This document shows positions 9,203-19,280 of a stretch of 64,000 bases of DNA, one piece after another. The DNA lies in assembly GCA_900316585.1 (NCBI GenBank), contig ONDM01000012.1, positions 1-64,000 of the forward strand, written 5' to 3'. Every line of letters begins with the position of its first letter. Position 1 is the stretch's first letter. The stretch is from an uncultured Prevotellaceae bacterium (GTDB taxonomy: Bacteria; Bacteroidota; Bacteroidia; Bacteroidales; Bacteroidaceae). A program made the translations under genes and the position numbers. The notes beneath the pieces are model-generated. The model saw only the letters and a program-made list of their open reading frames with translations, was not told the DNA's origin and searched no databases.

Positions 9203-10096
9203 TTAATAATTGTCTATATATTCAAGAATGGCTTTACTGTCATCTGGGTGAAACCACTTGATTCTTTCATTTTTTTTGAACCAAGTCATTTGCTTTTTGG
9301 CATAGATACGGGTATTCCGTTTGATTTTTTCTACAGCCATATCCAGGGGCCAATCACCATCAAGATACTTAAAAAGTTCTTTGTAACCCACAGTGTTCAG
9401 TGAATTCAGTTCTCTATATGGCAGAACGCTTTTTACTTCCTCCAGTAGCCCGTCTTTCATCATTTGGTCTACCCGTTGTCCGATTCGGCAGAACAGCTGT
9501 TCTCGGGGCCGTTGTAGTCCTATCCAGATAATCTGGAAAGGTCGTTCTTTTATTACAGCCTTGCGGAAACTAGTGAAAGTCCTGCCTGTCATATAGCAGA
9601 TTTCCAGAGCATGCACTACACGTTTATGGTTTTTTAGATCCACAATCTGGTAATAATCAGGATCAAGCATCTTCAGTTCAGCCGTCAAAGCATCCAGACC
9701 GTCCCTTTCAAAGTGCTCCTTGACCATCTGACGGGTATCCTCATCCACTGTGGGTATGTCATCTATTCCCTTAGTCACAGCGTCAATGTACATCATGCTT
9801 CCACCCGTCATGAGCAGTTTGTCGTGATTATGAAATAAACGCTCCATCTCACTAAGTGCATCTTGCTCATATTGGGCCGCACTATAATAATCAGTGAGAT
9901 GGAGTGTTCCTATGAAGTAATGTTTGACACGGGCAAGCTGTTCAGGCGTAGGGGATGCGGTTCCAATCTTGAGTTCTGAGTACATTTGGCGGGAATCTGC
10001 CGAGATTATCGGAGATTTCAGATGCTCAGCCAGTTTCAGACTCAATTCTGTTTTGCCGACTGCTGTAGGCCCCAAAAGCACCACCAGCGTCTTCAT
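9203..10096 (-). CDS. miaA: tRNA dimethylallyltransferase
   Basis: MiaA transfers a dimethylallyl group to A37 of tRNAs that read codons starting with U. At 297 residues it has the usual length. The N-terminal P-loop [13 protein letters not shown], the ISADSRQMY segment and the [12 protein letters not shown] block are all family signatures, and the C-terminal [17 protein letters not shown] segment contacts tRNA. It sits 14 bp after the pRiA4b-like gene and 4 bp before PBP1A, so it is translated from the shared mRNA. Confidence 0.95.
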   Translation of the reverse strand: MKTLVVLLGPTAVGKTELSLKLAEHLKSPIISADSRQMYSELKIGTASPTPEQLARVKHYFIGTLHLTDYYSAAQYEQDALSEMERLFHNHDKLLMTGGSMMYIDAVTKGIDDIPTVDEDTRQMVKEHFERDGLDALTAELKMLDPDYYQIVDLKNHKRVVHALEICYMTGRTFTSFRKAVIKERPFQIIWIGLQRPREQLFCRIGQRVDQMMKDGLLEEVKSVLPYRELNSLNTVGYKELFKYLDGDWPLDMAVEKIKRNTRIYAKKQMTWFKKNERIKWFHPDDSKAILEYIDNY

Positions 10097-10110
10097 CAGT
10101 CATCGGTCAA

Positions 10111-10656
10111 TTAATCCTCAAAAGGGTTACCATCGGTAAACTCAAAGCCCTCTGGGTCGAATTCATCTTCGCTGAAATCCTCACTTCCGTAGAAGTTTTC
10201 GTCCAGGTCCATTGAACCTCCCATGTTCTTCATCGCATCATCGAAGTCGACCAGCTGCTTTGGGGCTTCACCACTCTTGCGGGTAATTTTTGGAGCCTTT
10301 AGGTTCTTGCTGAATTCCACCTGAGTCAGTTCCATGAACAGACAGCGTTCAGCCATAGGGTCGAAGATGTAGATTAGGCGCTGCCCCTCATCTTCCAGCA
10401 GTTCATCTAAGCGAGTGTTACGCATGACATAGGAATCCTCGTCGGCATTGGTATTGCCCATGTCTTCCAAGGTGATTTCCTGCTCTTTTTCCCATCTTTC
10501 ACTGCAGATGAAGAAGGAAGTCATTTGGTCATCAGGATAGCCACATGTTGAAAGAATAGTCTTGTGGAGATCCTGGAATGTGGCATTGCCATCAATTCTA
10601 ATTTCACGTACGAAGTCGTCAACCTCGTCAGAGATAACTGTAAAAGTAAATACCAT
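10111..10656 (-). CDS. pRiA4b ORF-3-like domain protein
   Basis: A 181-residue soluble protein with the IS1096/pRiA4b ORF-3 fold in its first 120 residues: VFTFTVISDEVDDFVREI, the ATFQDLHKTI helix, the FFICSERWEKEQEI strand, and YIFDPMAER. The remaining 60 residues are very acidic and of low complexity, rich in Asp, Glu and Phe. The family has no established activity. The gene lies between lpxA and miaA with 2-14 bp gaps, so it belongs to the envelope operon. Despite the family name, there is no sign of a mobile element here. Confidence 0.78.
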   Translation of the reverse strand: MVFTFTVISDEVDDFVREIRIDGNATFQDLHKTILSTCGYPDDQMTSFFICSERWEKEQEITLEDMGNTNADEDSYVMRNTRLDELLEDEGQRLIYIFDPMAERCLFMELTQVEFSKNLKAPKITRKSGEAPKQLVDFDDAMKNMGGSMDLDENFYGSEDFSEDEFDPEGFEFTDGNPFED

Positions 10657-10658
10657 AA

Positions 10659-11432
10659 TTATTTAACTATACCTCGTTTTGAACTTTCAATAAATTCAGT
10701 GATATATTTGACCTCAGGAGTTTGAGGCAAATCCGTCTTCAGTTTCTGTACGGCATCTTTCACGTTCAGTCCTTCGGAATAGACGATACGGTATGCTTCA
10801 TGAATTTGGTCGATAGTTTCATTGCTGTATCCTCTACGGCGAAGACCCACCAGGTTCAAGCCGCAATATTTTACAGGCTCTCTGCCCACAATAGTGTAAG
10901 GAGGAATGTCGGACCCAAGGCGTGTGCCACCTTGAATCATGACGAAACCTCCGATGTGAGTAAACTGATGTACCAGTACAACTGCACTTAAAATTGCATT
11001 GTCGTCAATGACAACTTCGCCAGCCAATTTGGTCTGATTACCAATAATACAGCCACTGCCCACCACACAGTCATGTGCCACATGTGCACCTTCCATCAGC
11101 AGGTTGTTATTGCCTACAACGGTCTTGCCCAATGCTGCTGTACCACGGTTAATGGTTACATTTTCACGGATTTTGTTGTTGTCACCAATTTCAGCAGTGG
11201 TTTCTTCACCACGGAATTTCAGATCTTGGGGAATGGCACTGATGACAGCACCAGGGAAGAATATATTACCATTGCCGATTCGTGCTCCGTAGAGAATGGT
11301 CACACCATTCATCAGCACGTTATTATCGCCAATTACAACGTTCTTGTCTATGAAGCAGAATGGGCCTATTTCACAGTTCTCGCCAATTCTAGCCTCTGGG
11401 TCGATATATGCTAAAGGACTGATTTTACTCAT
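10659..11432 (-). CDS. lpxA: UDP-N-acetylglucosamine acyltransferase
   Basis: First enzyme of lipid A synthesis: it moves a 3-hydroxyacyl chain from ACP to UDP-GlcNAc. The 257-residue protein starts MSKISPLAYIDPEARIG and is mostly a left-handed beta-helix of hexapeptide repeats. The catalytic His is in EGAHVAHDCVVG, and the C-terminal helical part (RRRGYSNETIDQIHEAYR) is typical. A longer in-frame reading would reach back into lpxC-fabZ, and the ATG at 11432 leaves a 7-bp gap instead. It is translationally close to lpxC-fabZ upstream. Confidence 0.95.
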   Translation of the reverse strand: MSKISPLAYIDPEARIGENCEIGPFCFIDKNVVIGDNNVLMNGVTILYGARIGNGNIFFPGAVISAIPQDLKFRGEETTAEIGDNNKIRENVTINRGTAALGKTVVGNNNLLMEGAHVAHDCVVGSGCIIGNQTKLAGEVVIDDNAILSAVVLVHQFTHIGGFVMIQGGTRLGSDIPPYTIVGREPVKYCGLNLVGLRRRGYSNETIDQIHEAYRIVYSEGLNVKDAVQKLKTDLPQTPEVKYITEFIESSKRGIVK

Positions 11433-11439
11433 ATCTGTT

Positions 11440-12825
11440 TTATTTATTCTGTGTAATTTGTGCAGTGAAAGTAGCTTCGCAGACAATAGACTCTCCTACA
11501 AAGATGTAGCCCTTCATTGTAGCTATGCCACGACGCAAAGGAGTTATCAATTCCACACGGAATAGCAAGGTATCACCTGGAACTACTTTTTTGCGGAATT
11601 TAACGCCATCTATTTTCAGGAAGTATGTACTCCACTTTTCTGAGTTCTCTATCTGGTTTAATGCCAGCAAACCTCCACATTGAGCCATAGCCTCAATTTC
11701 CAGAACTCCAGGCATTACAGGCTCATTAGGGAAGTGCCCTAGGAAGAATGGCTCGTTGCTTGTGATGTTTTTCACTCCGACGATATAGTTCGCACCCAGT
11801 TCAATGACTTTGTCCACCAACTGCATAGGATAGCGGTGAGGGAGAAGTTCACGGATGCGGTTGATGTCCATGACTGGTTCCTTGTTCGGGTCATAGACTG
11901 GAGCCTGAACCTCATGCTGCCGGATTTCTTTGCGCATAAGACGAGCAAACTTGTTATTGATAGTGTGCCCAGGACGAGTTGCTATGATTCTTCCCTTGAT
12001 TGGTCGGCCAATCAATGCCATGTCGCCAATGATGTCCAGCAATTTGTGACGTGCTGGCTCATTCTTCCAAACTAAAGGTTTGGTTTGGATATAACCCAAT
12101 TCCCTGGCATCGCGATGCTCTACACCAATAGAGTCAGCCAAGCTGTCAAACTGGTCTTGAGGAAGTTGATTCTCATAAATGACAATGGCATTGTCCAAGT
12201 CACCACCCTTGATTAATCCTGCATTCAGCAGAGGATGAATTTCACGGACAAACACAAACGTACGACTAGCTGCAATTTCTTTGTTGAAGTTGCGCATGTC
12301 ATCCAAGGTGGCAAAAGAACTGGAAAGTACCGTACCACCGAATGATATCATTGAAGTGATGGAGAATTCCTCGTCAGGCAGTATGGTGATGCAGGAACCG
12401 GTATTTGCATCCTTTATTTCAAATTTCTTATGAATGACATAAAAGTCTTTCGGAGCATTCTGCTCCTCCAGGCCGACCTGCTCAATTTTGTTGACATATT
12501 CAATGGCACTTCCGTCCAATATAGGAAATTCAGGACCGTTTACCTCCATCAGACAGTTGTCAATGCCATTGGCATATAGTGCAGCTAGTGCATGCTCCAC
12601 TGTACTGACGCGGGCATTGCCATTTGCCAACACCGTACCACGCTGAGTGTCAACTACATTTTCTGCTATGGCATCAATGACAGGCAGGTCAGGAAGGTCA
12701 ATTCGCTTAATCTTATATCCATGGTTCTCTGGGGCAGGGTTGAAGGTCACGGTCAGGTTCAAGCCTGTGTGCAGTCCCTTGCCGAAAAGTGAGAAGCTTC
12801 CTTTTAATGTCTTTTGTTTAAACAT
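11440..12825 (-). CDS. lpxC-fabZ: Fused UDP-3-O-acyl-GlcNAc deacetylase / 3-hydroxyacyl-ACP dehydratase
   Basis: One 461-residue chain carries two enzymes. Residues 1-300 are LpxC, the zinc deacetylase that commits the cell to lipid A. STVEHALAALYANGIDN, GPEFPILDGSA and HKLLDIIGDMALIG hold the zinc and catalytic residues. Residues 315-461 are FabZ, the fatty-acid dehydratase, with LPHRYPMQLVDKV and the catalytic His and Glu in GHFPNEPVMPGVLEIEAMAQ. The fusion is a recognised feature of Bacteroidota and supports the assignment of the window. It couples control of lipid A and fatty-acid flux. Confidence 0.96.
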   Translation of the reverse strand: MFKQKTLKGSFSLFGKGLHTGLNLTVTFNPAPENHGYKIKRIDLPDLPVIDAIAENVVDTQRGTVLANGNARVSTVEHALAALYANGIDNCLMEVNGPEFPILDGSAIEYVNKIEQVGLEEQNAPKDFYVIHKKFEIKDANTGSCITILPDEEFSITSMISFGGTVLSSSFATLDDMRNFNKEIAASRTFVFVREIHPLLNAGLIKGGDLDNAIVIYENQLPQDQFDSLADSIGVEHRDARELGYIQTKPLVWKNEPARHKLLDIIGDMALIGRPIKGRIIATRPGHTINNKFARLMRKEIRQHEVQAPVYDPNKEPVMDINRIRELLPHRYPMQLVDKVIELGANYIVGVKNITSNEPFFLGHFPNEPVMPGVLEIEAMAQCGGLLALNQIENSEKWSTYFLKIDGVKFRKKVVPGDTLLFRVELITPLRRGIATMKGYIFVGESIVCEATFTAQITQNK

Positions 12826-12835
12826 ATATTGTTTG

Positions 12836-13876
12836 TTAGTTTAATTTCTTTTCTAGTTCATCAACTTTCTTCTGAAGTGCCTTCAGTTGTTCCACAAAGT
12901 CAGGCAACATACGTTGTGCCGCATTGATCTTCAGGTATTTCTTAACCTCTACGGAGTATGTACCCATATGGGCAGTCCCTGGTTGTCTGATGGACTTTGT
13001 GATACCGGTCTTGGCTCCAGTCTGAGTGTGGTCGGCTACTTTCAGATGGCCGGCAATACCAGTCTGTCCACCAAACATGCACCACTCACCAATTTTTGTT
13101 GAACCCGCAATGCCAGTATGAGCAGCCATAACAGTATGGCTTCCGATTTCCACATTGTGTGCAATCTGAATCAGATTATCCACCTTGACACCGGCATGAA
13201 TCACGGTAGCACCCATTGTGGCCCGGTCAACACAAGTGTTGGCACCGATTTCCACATTGTCCTCTAGAATGACAATGCCAATCTGAGGAATCTTCTCATA
13301 TCCTTGAGGAGTAGGTGCAAACCCGAATCCATCGGCTCCAATTACACATCCGCTATGGAGCACACAGTTATTGCCTACCTTACAACCATGATAAATATTT
13401 ACGTTGCTGTACAGGATGCAGTTTTTCCCGATCTCAGCACTATCACCTACGAAAGCATGAGGATAAATTTGAACGCCGTCGCCAATAACAGCGTTCTCAC
13501 CGACATACGCGAATGGACCCAAATAGACATTCTCACCAATTTTGGCACTGGGAGAGACAAAAGCCAGAGGATCAATACCTGTGTGCTTAGGTTTCATGGA
13601 CTCATATAGAGTAAGCAGCTTAGCCAGGCTTTCATAAGCATTGTCTACCTTGATAAGGGTAGCTTGAACGGGTTGTTCAGGGATGAAATCCCTATTTACC
13701 AGCACTACACTACTTTTTGTTTTGTAAAGATAAGGGATATATTTGGGATTAGATAAAAAGGACAGTGCACCAGGCACTCCTTCTTCAATTTTTGCAAAAG
13801 TATTCACGCAGGCATTTGCATCACCTACTATTTCTCCTTGAAGATACTCTGCTATTTGTTTTGCTGAAAATTCCAT
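12836..13876 (-). CDS. lpxD: UDP-3-O-(3-hydroxyacyl)glucosamine N-acyltransferase
   Basis: Third step of lipid A synthesis: N-acylation of the UDP-glucosamine intermediate. The 346 residues comprise the N-terminal uridine-binding domain ([20 protein letters not shown]...), a long hexapeptide beta-helix with the catalytic His in [19 protein letters not shown], and a C-terminal helix rich in Lys and Leu. ATG 13876 is chosen over an in-frame ATG 27 bp upstream because family members begin with EFSAxQIA. A 125-bp gap separates it from the HD gene. No terminator is visible there, so read-through from the upstream genes is likely. Confidence 0.95.
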   Translation of the reverse strand: MEFSAKQIAEYLQGEIVGDANACVNTFAKIEEGVPGALSFLSNPKYIPYLYKTKSSVVLVNRDFIPEQPVQATLIKVDNAYESLAKLLTLYESMKPKHTGIDPLAFVSPSAKIGENVYLGPFAYVGENAVIGDGVQIYPHAFVGDSAEIGKNCILYSNVNIYHGCKVGNNCVLHSGCVIGADGFGFAPTPQGYEKIPQIGIVILEDNVEIGANTCVDRATMGATVIHAGVKVDNLIQIAHNVEIGSHTVMAAHTGIAGSTKIGEWCMFGGQTGIAGHLKVADHTQTGAKTGITKSIRQPGTAHMGTYSVEVKKYLKINAAQRMLPDFVEQLKALQKKVDELEKKLN

Positions 13877-14001
13877 TTCTCTAGTTTGGTATTTGAAATT
13901 CACTGCAAATTACGCAAAAATTCTCGAAATAACCTTATTAAAAAGGTAAAAAGTGTAGAAAAAGGGGAGAATAGATGAGATAAGTCAACAAATAAGACAT
14001 T

Positions 14002-15213
14002 TTACCTTTGGTAGCAGAGGTAATGCTTGCGAACTTTCTTGCTGAGTAATTCCACGTTCAGCATGTCGCTGACCTGACTGATATCTTTACTGCTGCCATC
14101 GTCAAAAAGAATCTCTATGCTGTCGTCTTCCATACGATACATGTCTTTCTGTACAGTGCTGGCATCCACCAGGTATGAGGTTTCTTCGTATGGTAGCTTG
14201 TAGCGTTCTGCCAATTCGGTCCTGATTACTGTGATTTTTTCTTCTGATGCTGGTTCATCTGAGACTTCCACTTTAAAAATCCTCCGGTTGACCATATCTT
14301 GGCTCAGCAGGGAAAGAACCTTGTCGGGGTGATGACACCATACCTTTAGGGCACACCAGATGTCATTGTCATCTAGCAGTGCATAGTTTTCCAGGGCCTC
14401 AGGATGGGCATCCCACCATGCCTTGTCGACCGGATTTTTCAAGAAATAGGAAAGTGCAGGTGAGGCAAAAAGGTCTACACCTTTCTTACTAAGCTCTTCA
14501 GCTCGGACGAGGACGTTTATGAGTACTTTCTCAGCAGCCACACTGGTTTTATGCAGGTAAACCTGCCAATACATCAACCGCCTGTTCATCAGGTAGTTCT
14601 CAATGCTGTAAATGCCTTTCTTCTCCACTACCAGATGGTCGTCTTTCACATTTAGCATACGGATGATGCGAGCACTGCCTATGTTTCCTTCTGTGACGCC
14701 TGTGAAGAATGAGTCTCTACGGAGATAATCCAGACGGTCCATGTCCAGCTGACTGCTGATTAACTGGTGTAGGAACCGCTTGGGGTAATGATCCTTGAAG
14801 ATTTCAATGGCCAGATTCAACTGGCCTTTGAAATCATTGTTGATTTTCTGCATCAGCATGAGAGAAATATCCTCATGTTCCACACCTTGCACAAGCGTGT
14901 GTTCCAGCACATGAGAGAAAGGCCCATGACCGATATCATGAAGCAAAATGGCAGCTTGCACCGCTTCTGCTTCGCTGTCAAAGATGAAATTGCCTTTACG
15001 TTTCAAGGAAATAATGGCCTCACTCATCAGGTGGAAAGCACCCAGTGAATGCTGAAAACGAGTGTGCTGGGCTCCAGGGTAAACGTTGGAACTCAACCCC
15101 AACTGCTTGATCCGGTTAAGTCGCTGGAAAAGCGGATGCTTAACGATATCAAGCAGCAGTCCGGTTGGTATCTGGATGAACCCGAAAACAGGGTCGCTGA
15201 TGATTTTGGCCAT
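14002..15213 (-). CDS. HD-domain phosphohydrolase, SAMHD1/YdhJ-like
   Basis: A 403-residue cytoplasmic protein with the metal-binding His and Asp of an HD domain: TRFQHSLGAFHLM (first His, about residue 53) and LLHDIGHGPFSHVLEH (the HD pair, about 93). MDRLDYLRRDSFFTG and the remaining helices resemble the SAMHD1-like dNTPase/YdhJ group. Substrate is not fixed: hydrolysis of dNTPs or other nucleotides is the family expectation. It lies 9 bp after pyrF, in keeping with a nucleotide-related job, and just before the lpx genes as in other Bacteroidales. Confidence 0.85.
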   Translation of the reverse strand: MAKIISDPVFGFIQIPTGLLLDIVKHPLFQRLNRIKQLGLSSNVYPGAQHTRFQHSLGAFHLMSEAIISLKRKGNFIFDSEAEAVQAAILLHDIGHGPFSHVLEHTLVQGVEHEDISLMLMQKINNDFKGQLNLAIEIFKDHYPKRFLHQLISSQLDMDRLDYLRRDSFFTGVTEGNIGSARIIRMLNVKDDHLVVEKKGIYSIENYLMNRRLMYWQVYLHKTSVAAEKVLINVLVRAEELSKKGVDLFASPALSYFLKNPVDKAWWDAHPEALENYALLDDNDIWCALKVWCHHPDKVLSLLSQDMVNRRIFKVEVSDEPASEEKITVIRTELAERYKLPYEETSYLVDASTVQKDMYRMEDDSIEILFDDGSSKDISQVSDMLNVELLSKKVRKHYLCYQR

Positions 15214-15222
15214 GTAAAAGTA

Positions 15223-16044
15223 TCAAAGGTTGGCTAATTGAGCAGCCATCTGCTGCTGAACCTCCTTAGCTTTCTGTCCGGCAACCTCTGCAAATCTTTC
15301 GGTATTGTCGGCATAGATGATGGCACGTGAACTGTTCACCAGCAAGCCGCAAGTGCTGTTCATGCCATATTCACAAACATCCTCAAGAGAACCACCTTGT
15401 GCACCGATGCCAGGCACCAGTAAGAAATGGTCAGGAACAATCCGCCGGATGTCTTCTAACATCCCTCCTTGGGTTGCGCCAACCACATACATCATGTTGT
15501 CTGCATTTCCCCACTTCTGTGAAGTTCTTAGCACTTTTTCAAATAATCTCTCGCCATCGTTGTCTTCCATGAACTGAAAGTCAAGGCTTCCCTTATTGCT
15601 GGTAAGAGCCAAAAGAATGACCCATTTCCCTTCATATTTCAGGAATGGTGAGACACTGTCTTCACCCATATAAGGAGCTACAGTAAGTGAGTCCACATTG
15701 TATTCTTCAAAGAAGGTACGGGCATACATGGCACTGGTGTTCCCTATGTCACCTCGTTTGGCATCAGCTACGATGAACTGATCAGGGTAGTTGTCCTTCA
15801 AGTATTTGATAGTCTTTTCAAAACTGATCATACCCTTTACTCCAAAGGCCTCATAAAAAGCTAGATTGGGCTTGTAGGCTACGCAGTAAGGAGCAGTAGC
15901 TTCAATAATGGCTTTGTTGAATTCGAAGATTGGGTCTTCCTCCTTTAGCAGGTGCTGCGGAATCTTCTTGATGTCAGTGTCCAGACCTACGCAAAGGAAG
16001 GACTGTTTCTTTTTGATATTCTCAAATAATTCTTGTCTTGTCAT
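15223..16044 (-). CDS. pyrF: Orotidine 5'-phosphate decarboxylase (type 2)
   Basis: Last step of UMP synthesis. The 273-residue protein is the longer type 2 form. The catalytic Lys and Asp are in [13 protein letters not shown]. The N-terminal FLCVGLDTD and the C-terminal phosphate-binding [11 protein letters not shown] and [13 protein letters not shown] blocks complete the barrel. It sits 11 bp after prfA and 9 bp before the HD gene. Confidence 0.95.
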   Translation of the reverse strand: MTRQELFENIKKKQSFLCVGLDTDIKKIPQHLLKEEDPIFEFNKAIIEATAPYCVAYKPNLAFYEAFGVKGMISFEKTIKYLKDNYPDQFIVADAKRGDIGNTSAMYARTFFEEYNVDSLTVAPYMGEDSVSPFLKYEGKWVILLALTSNKGSLDFQFMEDNDGERLFEKVLRTSQKWGNADNMMYVVGATQGGMLEDIRRIVPDHFLLVPGIGAQGGSLEDVCEYGMNSTCGLLVNSSRAIIYADNTERFAEVAGQKAKEVQQQMAAQLANL

Positions 16045-16055
16045 AAGGATGTTCT

Positions 16056-17156
16056 TTATAGTTCGCTTTCTTTCAAACGTTCTGCATTCTCGGCTACAAT
16101 TAGATGATCAATGACATCCTGAATGTTTCCATCCATGAAAGCATTCAGATTGTAGATGGTGTAATTGATACGGTGATCGGTCACACGACCTTGCGGATAA
16201 TTGTATGTCCGGATTTTTGCTGAACGGTCTCCTGTGCTCACCAACGTCTTACGGCGATTGGCTATGTCGTCCATATATTTCTGATGTTCCCGGTCATAGA
16301 TATAAGTACGCAAACGTCCCAAGGCACGTTCTTTGTTCTTAGGTTGGTCTCGGGTCTCAGTACATTCTATCAGAATTTCCTCGGTAACTCCTGTGTTCGG
16401 GTTTGTCCATGGATAGCGGAGGCGCACACCTGATTCTACCTTGTTTACATTCTGACCGCCTGCACCTCCACTACGGAAAGTATCCCACTTGATGAGTCCT
16501 TCGTGGATTTCCACATCAAACTCATCAGCTTCCGGCAGGACTGCAACTGAGGCTGCAGAAGTATGCACTCGCCCTTGCGTCTCCGTGACGGGGACGCGCT
16601 GGACACGGTGAACACCACTTTCATACTTCAGGGTACCATACACTTTTTCACCGGTTACCGTGCAGATGATTTCCTTGTAGCCTCCTACTGAGCCTTCAGT
16701 AAAGCTGCTTACCTCATAATGCCAGCCCTTCAGGTCGAAGTATTTGGTATACATACGGAAAAGGTCTCCGGCAAAAAGAGATGCCTCATCTCCGCCCGTA
16801 CCACCACGGATTTCCAAAATTGCATTCTTGTCGTCCTCCGGATCTGCCGGAATCAGCATGATTTTGATTTCCTCCTCCAGTACAGGGATACGTTCCTCGC
16901 TGGATTGGATTTCCTGGCGGAGCATGTCCTTCATTTCAGGGTCATCCTCCATTTGCAGCATTTCCTTTCCTTCCTTGATATTGGCGAGCAGACCCAAATA
17001 CTCCTTCCGAGCCTTCATCAGGTCCTCCAGATTCTTGTATTCACGAGTCAGCTTTACATAACGTTTCTGGTCGGCAATGACGGAAGGGTCGGTAATAAGG
17101 GTTGAAACCTCCTCGAAACGAGGCACAAGTCCCTCCAGTTTATCTAATATAACCAT
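16056..17156 (-). CDS. prfA: Peptide chain release factor 1
   Basis: RF1 reads UAA and UAG stop codons and triggers peptide release. The 366-residue protein has the codon-recognising tripeptide PVT (in [13 protein letters not shown]) and the catalytic GGQ loop ([15 protein letters not shown]). PVT fits the PxT rule of RF1 and not the SPF of RF2. A short insertion after GGQ ([10 protein letters not shown]) is present. The start codon directly abuts the stop of the small membrane protein gene's neighbour region at 17156/17157, so the two genes are probably translationally coupled. Confidence 0.95.
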   Translation of the reverse strand: MVILDKLEGLVPRFEEVSTLITDPSVIADQKRYVKLTREYKNLEDLMKARKEYLGLLANIKEGKEMLQMEDDPEMKDMLRQEIQSSEERIPVLEEEIKIMLIPADPEDDKNAILEIRGGTGGDEASLFAGDLFRMYTKYFDLKGWHYEVSSFTEGSVGGYKEIICTVTGEKVYGTLKYESGVHRVQRVPVTETQGRVHTSAASVAVLPEADEFDVEIHEGLIKWDTFRSGGAGGQNVNKVESGVRLRYPWTNPNTGVTEEILIECTETRDQPKNKERALGRLRTYIYDREHQKYMDDIANRRKTLVSTGDRSAKIRTYNYPQGRVTDHRINYTIYNLNAFMDGNIQDVIDHLIVAENAERLKESEL

Positions 17157-17411
17157 TTATTTCTGTCTCATTCGGTTTAGCCTCTTCTTGGCTTTGCACA
17201 TATTGACTACAGTGCCATAAACATCTACCCTGAAGAAACTATAAGTAATAAAGCACCATCCTAAGATGCTAAGTCCTCCAAAAATTAAGTTCACAATAAA
17301 TTTCAGACCGTCATTCCGGACTAAACGCTCATATTCAAACATGCACTGATTAATCAGAATCAGGATGCACAATACACCTAATATGGTGTTTATAATACGA
17401 TGTTTTGTCAT
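17157..17411 (-). CDS. Small membrane protein (84 residues) between purM and prfA
   Basis: Starts MTKHRIINTILGVLCILILI. Two membrane helices are visible, about residues 8-22 and 38-58, with a basic C-terminal tail (CKAKKRLNRMRQK) that should lie in the cytoplasm. The ATG follows the purM stop with one base between (TAGAATG) and the stop abuts the prfA start, so it is firmly embedded in the operon. An alternative start 27 bp upstream would overlap purM and is less likely. Function is unknown. Confidence 0.8.
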   Translation of the reverse strand: MTKHRIINTILGVLCILILINQCMFEYERLVRNDGLKFIVNLIFGGLSILGWCFITYSFFRVDVYGTVVNMCKAKKRLNRMRQK

Positions 17412-17412
17412 T

Positions 17413-18582
17413 CTAATAATTGAATTCTCCGAATTCACTCTTGATGGTCAGGCTCTTTTTCCCTTCCTCGATTCTACCGATTACCTGTGCATCAATATTG
17501 AAACTCTTGGAAATATCGATTACCCTTTGAGCCTGTTCAGGAGCCAGATAGACTTCCAGCCGGTGACCCATATTGAAAACCTTGTACATTTCTGACCAGT
17601 CTGTGCCACTCTGCTCCTGAATGGTCTTGAACAGAGGAGGTACTGGGAACATATTGTCCTTGATGACACGGCAGTTGTCCGAAACAAAATGGAGAACCTT
17701 TGTCTGTGCTCCACCAGTACAATGAACCATGCCATGGATTTCAGGACGGAGTTCGTCCAGAAGCCTCTTAACCACCGGAGCATAGGTGCGGGTAGGAGAG
17801 AGAACCAGTTTTCCTGCACATACGGGAGCTCCTTCCACTGCGTCGGTCAGTTTGTAACCACCGCTGTACACCAGTTCCTGTGGAACAGCATGGTCATAGC
17901 TCTCCGGATATTTTTCTGCCAGGTATTTGCTGAACACATCATGGCGTGCGCTGGTCAGTCCATTGCTGCCCATACCACCATTGTATTCTTTCTCGTAGGT
18001 AGCCTGCCCGCAGGAAGAGAGGCCTACAATCACGTCGCCCGGACGGATGTTGGCATTGTCGATTACATCGCTTCGTTTCATACGGCAGGTTACTGTGGAG
18101 TCCACGATGATGGTGCGAACCAGGTCGCCCACGTCGGCAGTCTCACCTCCCGTGCCATAGATGCCGATACCCATCTGGCGCATCTCTGCCATCAGTTCGT
18201 CGGTTCCATTGATGATGGCACTGATGACTTCACCTGGGATGAGCATTTTGTTGCGGCCAATGGTGCTGCTTACCAGGATATTATCCACTGCGCCCACACA
18301 AAGCAGGTCGTCGGTGTTCATGATCAGTGCATCTTGGGCGATGCCTTTCCACACGCTTAGGTCACCGGTTTCCTTCCAGTACATGTAAGCCAGACTGGAT
18401 TTGGTACCGGCACCATCGGCATGCATGATATTGCAGTATTCAGGGTCTCCCCCCAAGATGTCTGGAATTATCTTACAGAAAGCTTGGGGGAAGATACCTT
18501 TGTCTATGTTTTTAATGGCGTTGTGCACATCTTCCTTAGCTGCACTCACGCCACGCATCATATAGCGTTGATTATTAGCCAT
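17413..18582 (-). CDS. purM: Phosphoribosylformylglycinamidine cyclo-ligase (AIR synthetase)
   Basis: PurM closes the imidazole ring in purine synthesis using ATP. The 389-residue protein has the PurM-type ATP-binding fold: MHADGAGTKSSLAY (substrate/nucleotide loop), DALIMNTDDLLCVGA, and IYGTGGETADVGDLV (the GGETA motif). It is slightly longer than the enterobacterial enzyme (about 345) and more diverged, as is usual in Bacteroidota. It starts 6 bp after the lemA stop, and the 84-residue membrane protein follows. Confidence 0.92.
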   Translation of the reverse strand: MANNQRYMMRGVSAAKEDVHNAIKNIDKGIFPQAFCKIIPDILGGDPEYCNIMHADGAGTKSSLAYMYWKETGDLSVWKGIAQDALIMNTDDLLCVGAVDNILVSSTIGRNKMLIPGEVISAIINGTDELMAEMRQMGIGIYGTGGETADVGDLVRTIIVDSTVTCRMKRSDVIDNANIRPGDVIVGLSSCGQATYEKEYNGGMGSNGLTSARHDVFSKYLAEKYPESYDHAVPQELVYSGGYKLTDAVEGAPVCAGKLVLSPTRTYAPVVKRLLDELRPEIHGMVHCTGGAQTKVLHFVSDNCRVIKDNMFPVPPLFKTIQEQSGTDWSEMYKVFNMGHRLEVYLAPEQAQRVIDISKSFNIDAQVIGRIEEGKKSLTIKSEFGEFNY

Positions 18583-18588
18583 AAAGAA

Positions 18589-19182
18589 TTAGAATTCTAC
18601 AGTTGGAGCCTTTTCTGCACCTGAATCTGCAGCAAATTTCTCCTTTGTTCCGAAGTTGAACAGGCCAGCCAGAATGTTTGTTGGGAACTGACGGATCTTT
18701 ACGTTGTAAGCTTGAGCCACCTCATTGTAGTTGCGGCGAGCCTCGTTGATACGGTTTTCAGTACCCTCCAGCTGAGCCTGCAGTTCCTGGAAGTTCTCGT
18801 TAGCCTTCAGGTCAGGATAAGCCTCTGAAACAGCAATCAGTCTGCCCAATGCACTGCTAATTTCACCTTGAGCTGCCTGATATTCTTTCATCTGCTCTGC
18901 GGTCATGTTGCTAGGGTCAACGGTCACCTGAGTAGCTTTGCTACGTGCTTCGATGACAGCCTGCAGGGTCTCACTTTCATGAGCGGCATAGCCCTTCACT
19001 GTGTTGACCAAGTTAGGAATCAGGTCAGCTCTACGCTGGTACTGAGTCTCTACATTACTCCAAGCGGTAGTCACACTTTCTTCACTCTCTACCATGCCAT
19101 TGTAGGCACCCTTAACCCAGCCGAAAAGTCCCAGTCCGATAACCAGGATAATTCCTACGACTATTAAACATCCTTTTTTCAT
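18589..19182 (-). CDS. lemA: LemA family membrane protein
   Basis: A 197-residue protein with one N-terminal membrane helix (MKKGCLIVVGIILVIGLGLF) and a long helical bundle outside. The family signature is clear: YNGMVESEESVTTAWSNVE, QYQRRADLIPNLVNTVKGYA, and ARRNYNEVAQAYN near the end. LemA proteins have no fixed biochemical role but are often beside TPM-domain proteins, as here, where the TPM gene is divergent. It is the first gene of the minus-strand train that continues into purM. Confidence 0.92.
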   Translation of the reverse strand: MKKGCLIVVGIILVIGLGLFGWVKGAYNGMVESEESVTTAWSNVETQYQRRADLIPNLVNTVKGYAAHESETLQAVIEARSKATQVTVDPSNMTAEQMKEYQAAQGEISSALGRLIAVSEAYPDLKANENFQELQAQLEGTENRINEARRNYNEVAQAYNVKIRQFPTNILAGLFNFGTKEKFAADSGAEKAPTVEF

Positions 19183-19216
19183 AATTTTCTTTAATTTAAT
19201 TAGAGTTATTTGGTTG

Positions 19217-19224
19217 CAAATATA
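19217..19224 (-). promoter_or_regulatory. -7 promoter element of the lemA-purM train
   Basis: Minus strand reads TATATTTG, about 35 nt upstream of the lemA start. No other clear TAnnTTTG box is seen before the lpx genes, so this may serve the whole train. Confidence 0.7.
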
Positions 19225-19267
19225 GTGTAATTTTTTTAGACAATGCTCGGATTTGGAAAAAACTCAT

Positions 19268-19275
19268 TATATTTG
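19268..19275 (+). promoter_or_regulatory. -7 promoter element of the TPM gene
   Basis: TATATTTG ends only 5 nt before the ATG at 19281. If this box is used, the mRNA would be leaderless or nearly so. Confidence 0.6.
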
Positions 19276-19280
19276 CACTC

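Noticed and set aside
10111..10656. Mobile-element gene suggested by the pRiA4b/IS1096 family name
   Set aside because: The gene is fixed between lpxA and miaA in a core operon, with no inverted repeats or transposase.
13877..14001. Separate promoter for lpxD
   Set aside because: Only off-register sequences such as TAATTTG and TACCTTTT are present, and none fits the consensus well enough to call.
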